A DNA stretch of 64,000 bases from Sedimenticola hydrogenitrophicus (GTDB taxonomy: Bacteria; Pseudomonadota; Gammaproteobacteria; Chromatiales; Chromatiaceae): NCBI RefSeq assembly GCF_025175675.1, contig NZ_JANIOA010000002.1, positions 124,001 to 188,000 on the forward strand, written 5' to 3'. Under the pieces are notes generated by a model. It was not told the origin of the DNA. It did not search any database and was given only the letters and a program-made list of their open reading frames with translations. How positions within the stretch are numbered: position 1 is the first letter of the stretch; each line of letters opens with the position of its first letter. Below are positions 43,950 through 56,192 of the stretch, one piece after another. Position numbers and translations under genes: made by a program.

Positions 43950-44032
43950 AAAAATACATAAATTTAATATTTAAAACAATAGCTTATAGCTATAGATGGG
44001 TATTCGCGCGCCACATACGCTCCACACTGATG

Positions 44033-44941
44033 TTAGAGGCCCAGCACATGGCGTAGACGATCCAGCGCTGTCTTGTGAGCGTTCGCGCTCATCCTATGCA
44101 CATTGCGTAGTTTCCACTGGATTGCAGGCAGTTGCTGAATATGCTCGAAGGGCATCAAGCTCCAATCTGGCTTACCTTGCTTGACTGATAGTAGGAACTT
44201 GCGTTCGCTTTCTGAAAGTGCCGTGCGCACCCACGAAAACAATTGTTCCCGAGTGGCCTCAAGTTCGTCCAGTCCGATTGCGTGAGCGGTCATACCCGCA
44301 AAGTGGTGGGTATAGAGTTGTTCGATGGGTACCCGTTTCGGGGATAAAAACTCTGTCATGGGTCGGCGATGTCCAGCAAGGTAGACAACGAATGCCTGAC
44401 GGATGTTATCGGAGATTTCCCCGGCATTGAGCAACTGCTTGATGTCAAATAGGTCACGGGGATGCTGCCGATCGAGAGCCGCACATAACTTCCCCCCGTA
44501 AAGGTCTCCGGTGGCCAGTCGTTGAACGCGTACGAACAATTCATACTCGTCCTGCGCCGCCTGACACAAGTCACGCTCGACCGGTGGGAAAAGAGCACCC
44601 CGGGAAATTGGGCTTGGTTCCACCTTGATGCGTGCCTGGGGTGTGGCGATCTGCAGCTTGGGAGCATCGGTTCCGGTAGCCCGAATCTGTACCTGAGGAA
44701 TAGTGCGCTGGATCTCTTCTCCAATCGTTTCGAGCCCTTCAGTGATCGCGGTCAGAGCTGTGTCACGATCGGTGATCGGCAAGTATGTCAGGTCAATATC
44801 GACGGAGAGCCGCGGCATGTCGCAGTGAAACAAGTTGATGGCGGTTCCACCCTTCAAGGCAAAGGTACGGACTTTAGCCACTGCGGGTAAGCAGCGAATC
44901 AATAAGTCCACTTGGGCTCGATAGCGTTTGTTGGCAGGCAT
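44033..44941 (-). CDS. AbiEii-type nucleotidyltransferase toxin
   Basis: A 302-residue member of the AbiEii/AbiGii toxin family, type IV toxin-antitoxin enzymes. Related toxins transfer nucleotides onto tRNA and stop translation during phage infection. The nucleotidyltransferase signature is LKGGTAINLFHCDMPRLSVD followed by IDLTYLP, and a later conserved block is RDLFDIKQLL. It follows its antitoxin gene by nine bases on the same strand. It is the first gene inside the island and is a plausible phage-defence or island-maintenance module. Confidence 0.9.
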   Translation of the reverse strand: MPANKRYRAQVDLLIRCLPAVAKVRTFALKGGTAINLFHCDMPRLSVDIDLTYLPITDRDTALTAITEGLETIGEEIQRTIPQVQIRATGTDAPKLQIATPQARIKVEPSPISRGALFPPVERDLCQAAQDEYELFVRVQRLATGDLYGGKLCAALDRQHPRDLFDIKQLLNAGEISDNIRQAFVVYLAGHRRPMTEFLSPKRVPIEQLYTHHFAGMTAHAIGLDELEATREQLFSWVRTALSESERKFLLSVKQGKPDWSLMPFEHIQQLPAIQWKLRNVHRMSANAHKTALDRLRHVLGL

Positions 44942-44950
44942 GCTGATTCC

Positions 44951-45706
44951 TTATGGGTAATTCGTGTCTGCCACGACCAGATCATATTTTTTATCAAGAT
45001 GGCCACCGGGGTGGATCGTTCGTTTCCCGGTTCCAAAATCAACACGTGATAGGCTCAGATCATCGAGCCATGGATGGTTCAATCGTTCGGCGGCGTACAT
45101 GAACAGGCGTTTGGTCTTTACCGAGCGACAGGTTTCCAGTAATCGCTGTACAACGCGAGGGCGAAGGGACGTCAATGACTCCATCACCTGCAAGGCCTCT
45201 TCGAACGATTGTTGCTTCGGGACGAGGTACATCATCTCGAAAGCCGCTCGCTCAAGGGTTGCGACCGAGAGTTCAACATCCTCGACCTTGACCGTCGAGA
45301 CGGTGTTCTCGTCATCAGTAAAGATGCCGCTGGTCACCAAGCGCACGGGCTGTGACCACTGGTGGTTGCTGAACCAGGAGGGTAGTTTGGTCTTTGCCTT
45401 CGCAAACAACACGACTTCGCGGCCACCCAATGCCAGATAGTGGGCATAACCGCGGAGATCGAAGGCCGTGATAGCGCCAGGGTGTACATCCAAACCCAGT
45501 TGTTTTTGGAGTGCATGAACGGCGCCGGGCCAGTCAACGGTCGAACCTGCCCGGACATAGGCGCTATGGCCGAACCGATTCAGCCAGCCGGATCGAACAT
45601 ATTTATCGGCCAGCCGGAAGTCTATACCTTTGCTATTGAGCCAGCGCTGGGTACCAACGATATGTGGCGGCCAATCCTGGAGCAACAGGTTTATTTTTGA
45701 TCCCAT
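44951..45706 (-). CDS. AbiEi-type antitoxin regulator
   Basis: A 251-residue protein of the AbiEi family. The N-terminal winged helix is in LADKYVRSGWLNRFGHSAYV; the C-terminal domain neutralises the toxin. AbiEi proteins also repress their own promoter by binding inverted repeats. The start at 45706 (MGSKINLLLQDW) was chosen as the first Met of the family region; the frame is open for 20 more codons upstream. Three copies of TATAAACC lie upstream (45739-45826) as a candidate operator. Confidence 0.86.
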   Translation of the reverse strand: MGSKINLLLQDWPPHIVGTQRWLNSKGIDFRLADKYVRSGWLNRFGHSAYVRAGSTVDWPGAVHALQKQLGLDVHPGAITAFDLRGYAHYLALGGREVVLFAKAKTKLPSWFSNHQWSQPVRLVTSGIFTDDENTVSTVKVEDVELSVATLERAAFEMMYLVPKQQSFEEALQVMESLTSLRPRVVQRLLETCRSVKTKRLFMYAAERLNHPWLDDLSLSRVDFGTGKRTIHPGGHLDKKYDLVVADTNYP

Positions 45707-45738
45707 ATCACTACTCAAATGCGATAATAACGCATGAA

Positions 45739-45826
45739 TATAAACCACGTGAATGTAGAATAGCATAGGTTTATAAAAATACTAAATCATCCCGTGAAAG
45801 GCGATATAATGGAATTATTATAAACC
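45739..45826. promoter_or_regulatory. Candidate AbiEi operator with TATAAACC repeats
   Basis: TATAAACC at 45739-45746, its reverse complement GGTTTATA at 45768-45775, and TATAAACC again at 45819-45826. A further palindrome TATAATGGAATTATTATA is at 45805-45822. The region is AT-rich and lies upstream of the antitoxin gene, with the integrase gene ending just after it. Confidence 0.55.
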
Positions 45827-45850
45827 ATGGCCTGGGAAGCCGCTGGAAAA

Positions 45851-46921
45851 CTACTGGGTTGAGGTCTGTATGTTGGCTGGCGAAGCAGGCTGGCCAAAAC
45901 CAGATACAAAAACATGCCGGTGTTTTTCTTCCGCCTGCTCTACCCACCGACCATAATGGCGCATGATCATCTCGGTGGTTTTATGGCCCATCTGCTGGGC
46001 GACAAATAGGGGATTCTCACCACCCGACAGTAGTTGACTCGCGTAGGTGTGACGGGTTTGATACGGATTGCGATAGCGCACCTTCGCACGTTTGAGGATA
46101 TACCTCCAGGGCCGTTCCAGATGCTCGTAATCCACAAATGATCCACGTTCTCTGGGACGAACGAATACGAATTCACCGCCGATGAAGCTATATTGTTTTT
46201 GATTCTTCAAGGCATCCAAGGCAAACGGTATGAGAATGACATCCCGGGTCCCGGCCTTTGTCTTCGTCTCTTTGACTTTTCGCTCAACTACTGCACGCTG
46301 GACACGGATAACTCCATGACGCCAGTCTACGTCGCTCCACATCAAACCAAAGAGTTCAGAAGTGCGCAGGCCGGTGTAGAAGGCGAACTGAAGGAGATTT
46401 CGAATGCGGGGATCATATTCAAATGCGAGTTCAAGTACCGCTTTGATCTCGTCTTCCGTAAATGGATCCACCTCATAGTCCGTTCGTGCCTGCTGACGAC
46501 TAACCAGCTTGCTCACCTTGATCTTATCGAGTGGGTTCCGGTCGATAACATCATCATTCAGCGCGCGATCCAGTATAGCTCGAAGCGGTGTCAGGTCGTT
46601 GCGTATGCTTTTCAGCGTGCTTTTCCGACTACGTATCCACTCGCGGATCCGTTGAGGAGTAAGTTCCCGGGCGCGGATGCTGCCGAACTCGGGTAACAGG
46701 TGGGCATGGCAGCTTTTCCGATAGCAACGGTATGTGCTATGCGGGTGGGTTTGCTCGATATCCTTCAACCATTCTTCCAATAGCTCTTTAATCGTGACAG
46801 TCGAGACAGCATGGCCGAATAATCGTGCCCGTCTTGAATCGGGGAAGTAATCTGTGTAGCGGAAGGTCTGGCGCTCAATTGCGTTCTCGATTTCTGCTTT
46901 AAGGTTGATCGCGTAGCGCCG
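45851..46921 (-). pseudogene. int: Tyrosine recombinase/integrase, N-terminus lost
   Basis: The catalytic domain is complete: Arg in TGLRTSELFGLMW, the His-x-x-Arg box in YQTRHTYASQLLSGG, the following His in QQMGHKTTEMIM and the nucleophile Tyr in RHYGRW. The core-binding domain is present (TIKELLEEWLKDIEQTHPHS). Family members begin with an arm-binding domain, of which only RRYAINLKAEIENAIERQTF remains. At about 46918 the match ends abruptly and the sequence becomes that of a conjugation gene on the other strand. The frame stays open into that gene as an artefact. It was probably the enzyme that integrated the island, now likely inactive. Confidence 0.85.
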
Positions 46922-48124
46922 GTGACCCTGGCGGCGGTCAAACGGCTTTATGCCCGGCCGCCTTCCTTTACCGATCTCCTGCCCTGGGTCGATTACGACC
47001 CCAATAGCCGCACCTTTCTGCTGGAGGATGGCGTCAGCGTGAGCGCCTTGTTTGAAATCCTGCCCGCGGGCACCGAGGCCCGCACCCCCCAGTTCATGAC
47101 CCAACTGCGCGATGCCATCCAGACGGCACTGAGCGATGCCATCCCCGAGGAAGACGAGGCGCCCTGGATCCTGCAGGTCTATGTGCAGGATGAGCCGAGT
47201 CTGCAGGCGTTTCAGAAGGAGGTGGCGGCCTATGCGCAACCGGGTGTCCAGGCTACCCCCTTCACCCGGCACTTTCAGGCGACCTTTGCCCAGCATCTGG
47301 CGCGGATCACCCGTCCCGGTGGGTTGTTCGAGGATACCGCGGTAACCGGCACCCACTGGCGCGGACAACTGCGTCGGGTCCGCGCCACGCTCTATCGCCG
47401 GTTGAAGGTGAAGGGCAAGATGCCGCCGGCGATCGAGATGGGCGATGGCATGGCGCTGTTCTGCTCCGGTCTCGCCGGCCACTTCTTCAACCGCCCCGGC
47501 ACCCCCTGGCCGGAGGCCGATGTCACGCTGCTGGAGATGGGCATCCTGGCGCGTGAGGGCTACGAGGATCAGCTCACCGTGGCCTATATCTCCATGATGA
47601 GCCACATCAACGACCTGGTGGAACGTCACCAGCACGATGCCCGGCCCACCCTGGTGGTGACCGACGAGGGCCACATCATCACCACCAACCCCTTGCTGGC
47701 CCGTTACGTGGTCAAGATCACCAAGATGTGGCGCAAGCTCGGCGCCTGGTTCTGGATCGCCACCCAGAACCTGGAGGACTTCCCCGACGCCAGCCGCAAG
47801 ATGCTCAACATGATGGAGTGGTGGCTGTGCCTGGTCATGCCCAAGGAGGAGGTCGAGCAGATCGCCCGTTTCAAGGACCTGAGCGAGGTGCAGCGCAGCC
47901 TGCTACTGTCGGCCCGCAAGGAGCCCGGCAAGTACGTTGAGGGCGTGGTGCTCTCCGACAACCTCGAAGCCCTGTTCCGCAATGTACCACCACCATTGTC
48001 ACTCGCCCTTGCGATGACCGAGAAGCATGAGAAGGCGGAGCGCGCGGCTATCATGCGCGAGCGTGGATGCAGCGAGCTGGAGGCGGTGTATATCGTTGCT
48101 GAGCGGATTGCTGAACGCCGGTGA
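46922..48124 (+). pseudogene. TraC-like conjugative ATPase (PFL_4706 family), internally deleted
   Basis: A 400-residue frame whose first part (about residues 1-175, with LPWVDYDPNSRTFLLEDGVS and RITRPGGLFEDTAVTGTHWR) and last part (from about 195, with DVTLLEMGILAREGYEDQL and WIATQNLEDFPDASRKMLNM) match the two ends of a protein normally about twice this long. The middle, including the Walker A nucleotide-binding loop, is missing although the frame is kept. Walker B-like VVTDEGH remains. The N-terminal end also looks clipped, at the integrase junction. It marks the island as the remains of an integrative conjugative element of the ICEclc/PFGI-1 type. Confidence 0.8.
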
Positions 48125-48189
48125 GGTGCAAAAAACGGTAGGCCATGAGGGGGATGATATAATGTTACGCCGTAACCATGGAGAAATAA

Positions 48190-48849
48190 TTGCCCATGCC
48201 CTGTCCCTTATGCCGCCACGGACACACGGTTTTCTATCACCAGGACGAGCGCCGGCCCTACCGGCAATGCGGCCGTTGCCGGCTGGTGTTCGTGCCGCCC
48301 GCCTATCGCTTGTCACCGACGGTGGAGAAGGCGCATTACGACCTGCACGACAACGACCCGGGCGACCCGGGATACCGCCGGTTTCTGTCGCGGCTGTTCG
48401 AACCCATGCGAGAAAGGGTAGCCCCGCCGGCGCAGGGACTGGATTTCGGCAGCGGGCCGGGACCGACCCTGTCGCTGATGTTCGCCGAGGCGGGTTATGA
48501 TATGGCCATCTACGATCCCTTCTACGCCCCGGATGGCCGCGTCCTGCGGCGGACCTACGATTTTATCACTGCCAGCGAGGTGGCCGAGCATCTGTACGCG
48601 CCGGGCGAGGTGTTGACGCGGCTATGGAATCTGCTCCGGCCCGGCGGCTGGCTGGGATTGATGACCAAGCTGGTCAGCGATCAGGGCGCCTTCGCAAACT
48701 GGCATTATAAACTCGACCCGACCCACGTCTGTTTCTTCTCCCGCGAGACTTTCGCCTGGTGGGCCGGCCGGAACGGATGCGAGGTCGACTTTATCGGCAA
48801 GGATGTCATTCTGCTGCGCAAGCCGCCGCATTCGCCTTCTGCGGTATGA
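48190..48849 (+). CDS. Class I SAM-dependent methyltransferase with N-terminal zinc ribbon
   Basis: A 219-residue protein. The first 35 residues carry two CxxC pairs (CPLCRHGH and CGRCRLVF) that should bind zinc. The methyltransferase fold follows, with a SAM-binding motif GLDFGSGPGPTLSLMFAEAG and a later LLRPGGWLGLMTK segment. It is similar to stand-alone methyltransferases of unknown target. The TTG at 48190 has GGAG at six bases; an ATG at 48196 is the alternative. Its 3' end overlaps the convergent helicase gene by 44 bases. Confidence 0.8.
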   Translation: MPMPCPLCRHGHTVFYHQDERRPYRQCGRCRLVFVPPAYRLSPTVEKAHYDLHDNDPGDPGYRRFLSRLFEPMRERVAPPAQGLDFGSGPGPTLSLMFAEAGYDMAIYDPFYAPDGRVLRRTYDFITASEVAEHLYAPGEVLTRLWNLLRPGGWLGLMTKLVSDQGAFANWHYKLDPTHVCFFSRETFAWWAGRNGCEVDFIGKDVILLRKPPHSPSAV

Positions 48850-50893
48850 AACTTGCCGGTGCACCAACACAGGTCAGGGTCAACCGGTGCATGGCGCGGG
48901 TACAGGCCACGTACAGCAGGTTACGATCCATCTCTGTGTGGTAGTTGCTCGCACTCACGCCAGCGACGATGACGCGATCAAACTCCAGTCCCTTGGCCAG
49001 GTGTGCCGTGCAGACGATCACCCCGCTGGAAAAGCCGGTGCTGTCGGCAGCGAGAAGGCGCGCCTCGACGCCGGTGTCCACCAGTGACTTGTGCAGCCGG
49101 TTCGCCTGCTTCTGCGTCTTGGCGATGATCGCCAGGCTGTGGTGGTCGGATGCTCGGAATGCCTCGATCTCGTCGCGAATACGCTCGATCATCTGCGCGG
49201 GGCGTTTGCAACTCACCACCCGTGGTGCCTCACCGTACCGCTTCATGGCCTCCAGCTCCGGGTTTGGCGAGATCGCCAGCGCGAACTGCATGATCTCCCA
49301 TGTTGAGCGGAAACTCTTGGTGAGCTTGACGCCGGTGGCGGATTTCAGACTCCGGCCGATCTGTTCCGCGGTGGAGCTGCTGTAGGGATTGACCGACTGG
49401 GTCGCATCGCCGAGTACCGTCTTGCGGCAGGAGAACAGCCGGCCCAGAACGGCGTATTGCACGGGCGTATAATCCTGCATCTCGTCGATCAGCAGGTGCT
49501 TCACCGCTGAACGGGGATTTCGCACACCCTCCAGGCGCATCTTGAGGTGGATCAGTGGAAACACATCCGCGTATTCGAGCTTGCCGCCGGCGGGCTTGAA
49601 CAGCTCCGGCTGTCCCATCCATTCGTACAGGCCCTGGTAGGCTTGGCGCAAGGTCATCTTGCGCACCATGCCGCGGATGGTCTCGCGTAGCGATTGCCGC
49701 TCGTCGGTGCGCAGATCGTAGTTGTAGTGAATGCCGATCTGGCTCTCGGTTGCATTGACCATGCGGGCGATGCGTTCGGTGAGCCCCACTCCGCGATGCT
49801 TTTGCCAGGTCTCGGCGAAGAACCAGTCGGGCACGATTTTGCGGCCGGTGCGCCATTCGGCGGCCTGGAAAGAACGCTTCTCGATTTCTTCGGCATAGCG
49901 ATCGATCTGGCGCAGGAAATCCGGTGTTGCCTTGGCGGCGATGCGCGCCTTGAGCGCCTCATCGTTCTTCTCCAAAAGCTGCGTGGTCTGCTCAAAGAAG
50001 GTCTGAAAGCGATACTGGGAATCAAGCAGCTCATCGGCCAGGTCTTCCATCCCGATCTCGGCCACCTGTTCCTCGCCCAACTCCGGCAGCACGTTGCCGA
50101 TGTAGGCGGCGAACACGCGATTGGGCGAGATGATCAGGATGTCGTCGGAGCTGAGCGTGTCCTTGAAGCGGTAAAGCAGGTAGGCAATGCGGTGCAACGC
50201 GATTGATGTCTTACCGGAACCTGCCACCCCCTGGATGATCAGGGTATGCGCGTCGTCGTTGCGGATGATGGCGTTCTGGTCCCGTTGGATGGTGGCGACG
50301 ATGTTCTTCATGCCCTCGTCATTGCTGGCGCGGCTGAGTTCTTCCTGCAGCACGTCATCGACGATGTGGACGCCCGATTCGAGCACGAACTCCAGCTCGC
50401 CGTTACGAATGCGGAACTGGCGCTTGAGCGTCAGTTGGCCCTCGACCTCGCCCGCCGGGGCCTGGTAGCGCGCCGGGCCGGTCTCGTAGTCGTAGAACAT
50501 GGACGCAATCGGCGCGCGCCAATCGTAGACCAAGGTTTCGCGGGCGACCTCGTCACGGAAATGGTGCACGCCAATGTAGACCGGTTCACTATTCGCTTCG
50601 CCGCTTTTGTGGAAATCGAAGCGGCCGAAATAGGGCGAGCGCATCAGCTTGTGCAACTTCTGCTGCTGGGCCTTGAGCACCCCGGCGGAATCCAGGGTCT
50701 GTTCGATGGTTTGACGCACCGCGATCTTCTCGATGTGATCCATGTCACGCCGGGCCTCCCACAGGTACTCCTTGCGGGTCTGGATTTCCCGCGCGTAGTC
50801 GTTGAGCCGTGTGTCGATCTGCTCAAGCGCGTTGCGGATGCTCGTCTGACACGCTCCCAGACGGGCCCTTTCTTTGGTTTCAGCGGTAGTCAT
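48806..50893 (-). CDS. HelD/UvrD-like superfamily 1 helicase
   Basis: A 695-residue superfamily 1 ATPase of the HelD/helicase IV branch. An N-terminal coiled coil (LEQIDTRLNDYAREIQTRKE) precedes the Walker A loop GVAGSGKTSIALHR, with Walker B in HLLIDEMQDY, motif III in LGDATQSV and motif VI in LLYVACTRAMHRLTL. HelD-type proteins either unwind DNA or pull RNA polymerase off DNA and recycle it, and several protect against rifamycins. The coiled coil and overall length favour the HelD type; the acting substrate is not certain. Confidence 0.85.
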   Translation of the reverse strand: MTTAETKERARLGACQTSIRNALEQIDTRLNDYAREIQTRKEYLWEARRDMDHIEKIAVRQTIEQTLDSAGVLKAQQQKLHKLMRSPYFGRFDFHKSGEANSEPVYIGVHHFRDEVARETLVYDWRAPIASMFYDYETGPARYQAPAGEVEGQLTLKRQFRIRNGELEFVLESGVHIVDDVLQEELSRASNDEGMKNIVATIQRDQNAIIRNDDAHTLIIQGVAGSGKTSIALHRIAYLLYRFKDTLSSDDILIISPNRVFAAYIGNVLPELGEEQVAEIGMEDLADELLDSQYRFQTFFEQTTQLLEKNDEALKARIAAKATPDFLRQIDRYAEEIEKRSFQAAEWRTGRKIVPDWFFAETWQKHRGVGLTERIARMVNATESQIGIHYNYDLRTDERQSLRETIRGMVRKMTLRQAYQGLYEWMGQPELFKPAGGKLEYADVFPLIHLKMRLEGVRNPRSAVKHLLIDEMQDYTPVQYAVLGRLFSCRKTVLGDATQSVNPYSSSTAEQIGRSLKSATGVKLTKSFRSTWEIMQFALAISPNPELEAMKRYGEAPRVVSCKRPAQMIERIRDEIEAFRASDHHSLAIIAKTQKQANRLHKSLVDTGVEARLLAADSTGFSSGVIVCTAHLAKGLEFDRVIVAGVSASNYHTEMDRNLLYVACTRAMHRLTLTCVGAPASFIPQKANAAACAAE

Positions 50894-50928
50894 GCGGGAT
50901 TCGTTTTCTCCAGTCTCAGAGGGCGACG

Positions 50929-53117
<2,189 letters not shown>

Positions 53118-53421
53118 GACGATTTACCTCCCGGGCGCGAACCCGGTCCGCCGCGGCTGCGACGCGCGCGTCTTCTCGGGTCGCCGCCCGTTCGAGTTTT
53201 TCGAGTTCGGCCAGCACCGCCTCTGCGCTCAGGTCCAGCAGCCGTTCGCCATCCAGGCCGAGGACGTCTATGCGGTCCCTGAGCCCTGGTTCCAGGCTTG
53301 TTTCCAGCTGGGCCGCCGCTGTATCGCCGGACCCAACCCAGCGCGCGTGCACATAGGTCTGGATCAGTGCGCCAAGCCGCTTTGCTTCCTGTGCCGGTAT
53401 CTGTTCAATTTTGGAACACAC

Positions 53422-53848
53422 TAATCTTCACTTGTCTTTTAGTTGTCGACCTGTTTGCCGGTTGGTCGCACCCGGCATTCCGGCCAGGGGCATCCAGGCA
53501 CACATAAGGGCGGCAGGCGCGGCCTTTGAAATAACGAGGATCGGGATCCGCATCGGTGGCAAACTGGGTGTCGACCAGTGCATCCGCGGCGGCTCACTGC
53601 ATCCCGAGCCGAAAACCGGCTTGTTCGGCAACGCACTGTGCGCTCTGGAATGACCGGCCCGAACCCGAATCGCGGGTGAGGGCAGGGTGGCGGATTACAA
53701 TTACCGCCAGGCTGACAATACGGACTGTCAGGTTAGGAAAAATAGCACATTTGGCGCTGCGTTTGTAGTAACGCGGAGCGCCCTGTGAAAGGTCAGGCTT
53801 TACGGAGGCATTGCCGACGCAAAGAGAAAATGTCCGGTTGCGAATGAT
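53422..53848. other. Intergenic region between stress genes
   Basis: Open frames of up to 80 codons exist on both strands in these 427 bases, but none matches a known family or has a good start. It may hold the promoter for the hypothetical-macro-groEL run, and possibly decayed coding sequence. Confidence 0.4.
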
Positions 53849-54697
53849 TCAACGGAGCAATAATACGGGTATCTGAGCGTTGCGTATCATGGCCGTGGTG
53901 GTGCTGCCGACCAGGAAGCGGCGGATGACCGAATGGCCGTAGGCACCCATGACGAGGATGTCGATGGCGTGTTCGCGGCGGTAATCGCACAGTGTAGCCT
54001 CGACATCACCTTCCCGTAGCGTGGTGGTGACGTCAAAGCCGGATGCTTCCAGGGTCTGCCGGGCCCAGTCCAGTTGCTCTCGGTGCGCGGCAGCATCGGT
54101 GCCGACCATCACCACATGGCACGGCATACCGCGGAACAGCGGGCTGCCGGCGACCATGTCCACTGACTTGTGGGCCGTTTTACTACCGTCGAATGCGATC
54201 ATGACCTGCTCGGGCCTCTTGTAAGCCGCCGGACAGACCAGCATGGGCCGATGCAGACTGCGGACCAGGGTTTCGAGCCGGCTGCCCACGTGCGCACCCA
54301 GGTTCTCGTCATGTTTGCCCAATACCAACAGTCGAGTGTCCTGCTCGATAGATAACAGGGAATCGAGCAGATCGCCATGACGCTGATGCACGACAGGCTC
54401 GCTGACCCCATCGGCCAGTGCTTGCTGTCGCGCGGTTTCCAACATGACACGCCCCTGTTCCAATGCAAGCCTGCCGCGCTTTTCATCCAGCTCCGTCAGT
54501 TCTTGCAGCAGGGCCTCGCGGCTGCCCAATCCGATGTTCCCACTGAGGTTGCCCTTCACCGGGTAGGCTGACTTATCGAGTACGTGTAGCAGAATAAGCG
54601 GCGCGGCCAGTTGCAGACTGGCCCAGGCGGCGTAGTCACTGACGGCGGTGGAGACGTTGGTGCCGTCAATACAGGCGATTACATTGGTCTTGGTCAT
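53849..54697 (-). CDS. Tandem universal stress protein (UspA)
   Basis: A 282-residue protein with two Usp domains. The second has the ATP-binding signature GAYGHSVIRRFLVGSTT near the C-terminus; the first lacks a clear match at that place (LGKHDENLGAHVGSRLE). UspE-like tandem proteins help survival under starvation, oxidative and membrane stress. It follows the SulP gene by 16 bases on the same strand, and Usp domains are often paired or fused with SulP transporters. Confidence 0.9.
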   Translation of the reverse strand: MTKTNVIACIDGTNVSTAVSDYAAWASLQLAAPLILLHVLDKSAYPVKGNLSGNIGLGSREALLQELTELDEKRGRLALEQGRVMLETARQQALADGVSEPVVHQRHGDLLDSLLSIEQDTRLLVLGKHDENLGAHVGSRLETLVRSLHRPMLVCPAAYKRPEQVMIAFDGSKTAHKSVDMVAGSPLFRGMPCHVVMVGTDAAAHREQLDWARQTLEASGFDVTTTLREGDVEATLCDYRREHAIDILVMGAYGHSVIRRFLVGSTTTAMIRNAQIPVLLLR

Positions 54698-54713
54698 GGT
54701 AATTCCTTTCCGG

Positions 54714-56192
54714 TCAGTGACCCATTAATTTTTCCACCGCGTCCGGCTTGTCGTGCACGGCGAATTTATCCACGATGGTGGCGCTGGCCTCGTTGAGCCC
54801 TATGAGTTCAACCTCGGTGCCCTCTCGGCGGAATTTGAGGACTACTTTGTCCAACGCCGCCACGGCGGTGATATCCCAAAAGTGCGCCTGGATCAGGTCG
54901 ATAACGACCTTGTCCAGCGCTTCCTTGAAATCGAAAAACTCCAGGAACTTGTCCGCCGAAGCGAAGAATACCTGACCGACCACCAGATAGGAACGCACAG
55001 TACCCGTTTCGTTCAGTTGCGAGGTGACGTACTTGTACTGGGCTACCTTGTTGGCGAAGAACATCGCCGCCAGCAGTACGCCGACGAACACGCCCCAGGC
55101 CAGGTTGTGGGTGGCGACCACCACCACCACGGTGGTGATCATCACCAGGCTGGAGCTTTTCGGGTGTATTTTCAAGTTGCGCAAGGATCCCCAGCTGAAG
55201 GTGCCAATGGCCACCATGATCATCACCGCCACCAGTGCCGACATGGGGATGCGCGCCACCCACTCGCCAAGGAATACCACCATGATGAGCAGGAAGACGC
55301 CGGCGGCCAGCGCCGAGAGACGGGTACGCCCGCCGGATTTCACGTTAATCACCGACTGGCCGATCATGGCGCAGCCCGCCATGCCGCCCAGCAGGCCGGA
55401 GGCGATATTGGCCACGCCCTGGCCTTTGCACTCGCGGTTCTTGTCGCTGTCCGAATCGGTCAGGTCGTCGACGATGGTCGCCGTCATCAACGACTCCAGC
55501 AGGCCCACCATCGCCAGCGACACCGAATAAGGCAAGATAATCGCCAGGGTTTCGAAATTCAGCGGCACCTCGGGCCAGAGGAACACCGGCAGGGTGTCCG
55601 GCAGCTCGCCCATGTCGCCCACGGTGCGGATATCCAAATGCAGGAACATGGAGATGGCCGTCAGCACCACGATGGTGACCAGCGGCGATGGCACCGCCTT
55701 GGTGAGATAGGGAAAGAGGTAAATGATCGCCAGGCCGCCGGCGGTCATGGCGTAGACCTGCCAGGTCACGCCGGTAAGCTCTGGCAACTGCGCCATGAGG
55801 ATGAGGATCGCCAGCGCATTGACGAAGCCGGTGACCACCGAGCGCGACACGAAACGCATTAGCGAACCCAGCTTGAGATAACCCGCCAGAATTTGCAGCA
55901 CACCGGTGAGCAGCGTGGCGGCCAGCAGGTATTGCAGCCCGTGATCCTTGACCAGCGTCACCATCAGCAGCGCCATGGCGCCGGTGGCGGCGGAGATCAT
56001 GCCGGGCCGTCCGCCGACGAAGGCGATGACCACCGCGATGCAGAATGATGCGTACAGGCCCACTTTGGGGTCGACCCCGGCGATCACCGAGAAGGCGATC
56101 GCCTCGGGGATGAGGGCCAGTGCGACGACGATGCCGGCGAGCAGGTCGGCGCGAATGTTGCCGAACCACTGGGCACGGAGTGAATGAACCAT
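54714..56192 (-). CDS. SulP-family anion transporter with STAS domain
   Basis: A 492-residue transporter of the SLC26/SulP family. About 12-14 membrane helices carry the N-terminal [20 protein letters not shown] signature and the [13 protein letters not shown] region. A short C-terminal STAS domain follows ([20 protein letters not shown]). Family members move sulfate, bicarbonate, chloride or dicarboxylates; with a UspA partner, bicarbonate uptake is a reasonable guess. It is the upstream gene of the UspA pair. Confidence 0.9.
   Translation of the reverse strand: MVHSLRAQWFGNIRADLLAGIVVALALIPEAIAFSVIAGVDPKVGLYASFCIAVVIAFVGGRPGMISAATGAMALLMVTLVKDHGLQYLLAATLLTGVLQILAGYLKLGSLMRFVSRSVVTGFVNALAILILMAQLPELTGVTWQVYAMTAGGLAIIYLFPYLTKAVPSPLVTIVVLTAISMFLHLDIRTVGDMGELPDTLPVFLWPEVPLNFETLAIILPYSVSLAMVGLLESLMTATIVDDLTDSDSDKNRECKGQGVANIASGLLGGMAGCAMIGQSVINVKSGGRTRLSALAAGVFLLIMVVFLGEWVARIPMSALVAVMIMVAIGTFSWGSLRNLKIHPKSSSLVMITTVVVVVATHNLAWGVFVGVLLAAMFFANKVAQYKYVTSQLNETGTVRSYLVVGQVFFASADKFLEFFDFKEALDKVVIDLIQAHFWDITAVAALDKVVLKFRREGTEVELIGLNEASATIVDKFAVHDKPDAVEKLMGH

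Larger units (their letters stand above)
43640..44032. other. Boundary region of the genomic island
   Basis: No gene in these 393 bases. Contains the promoter side of the c-di-GMP gene, a terminator (43857-43884), the outer attachment repeat (43921-43949), and then AT-rich sequence belonging to the island. Confidence 0.7.

Noticed and set aside
46922-47674. Extension of the integrase frame to 607 codons
   Set aside because: The extra 240 residues are the antisense of the conjugation ATPase and match no integrase domain; the true remnant ends near 46921.
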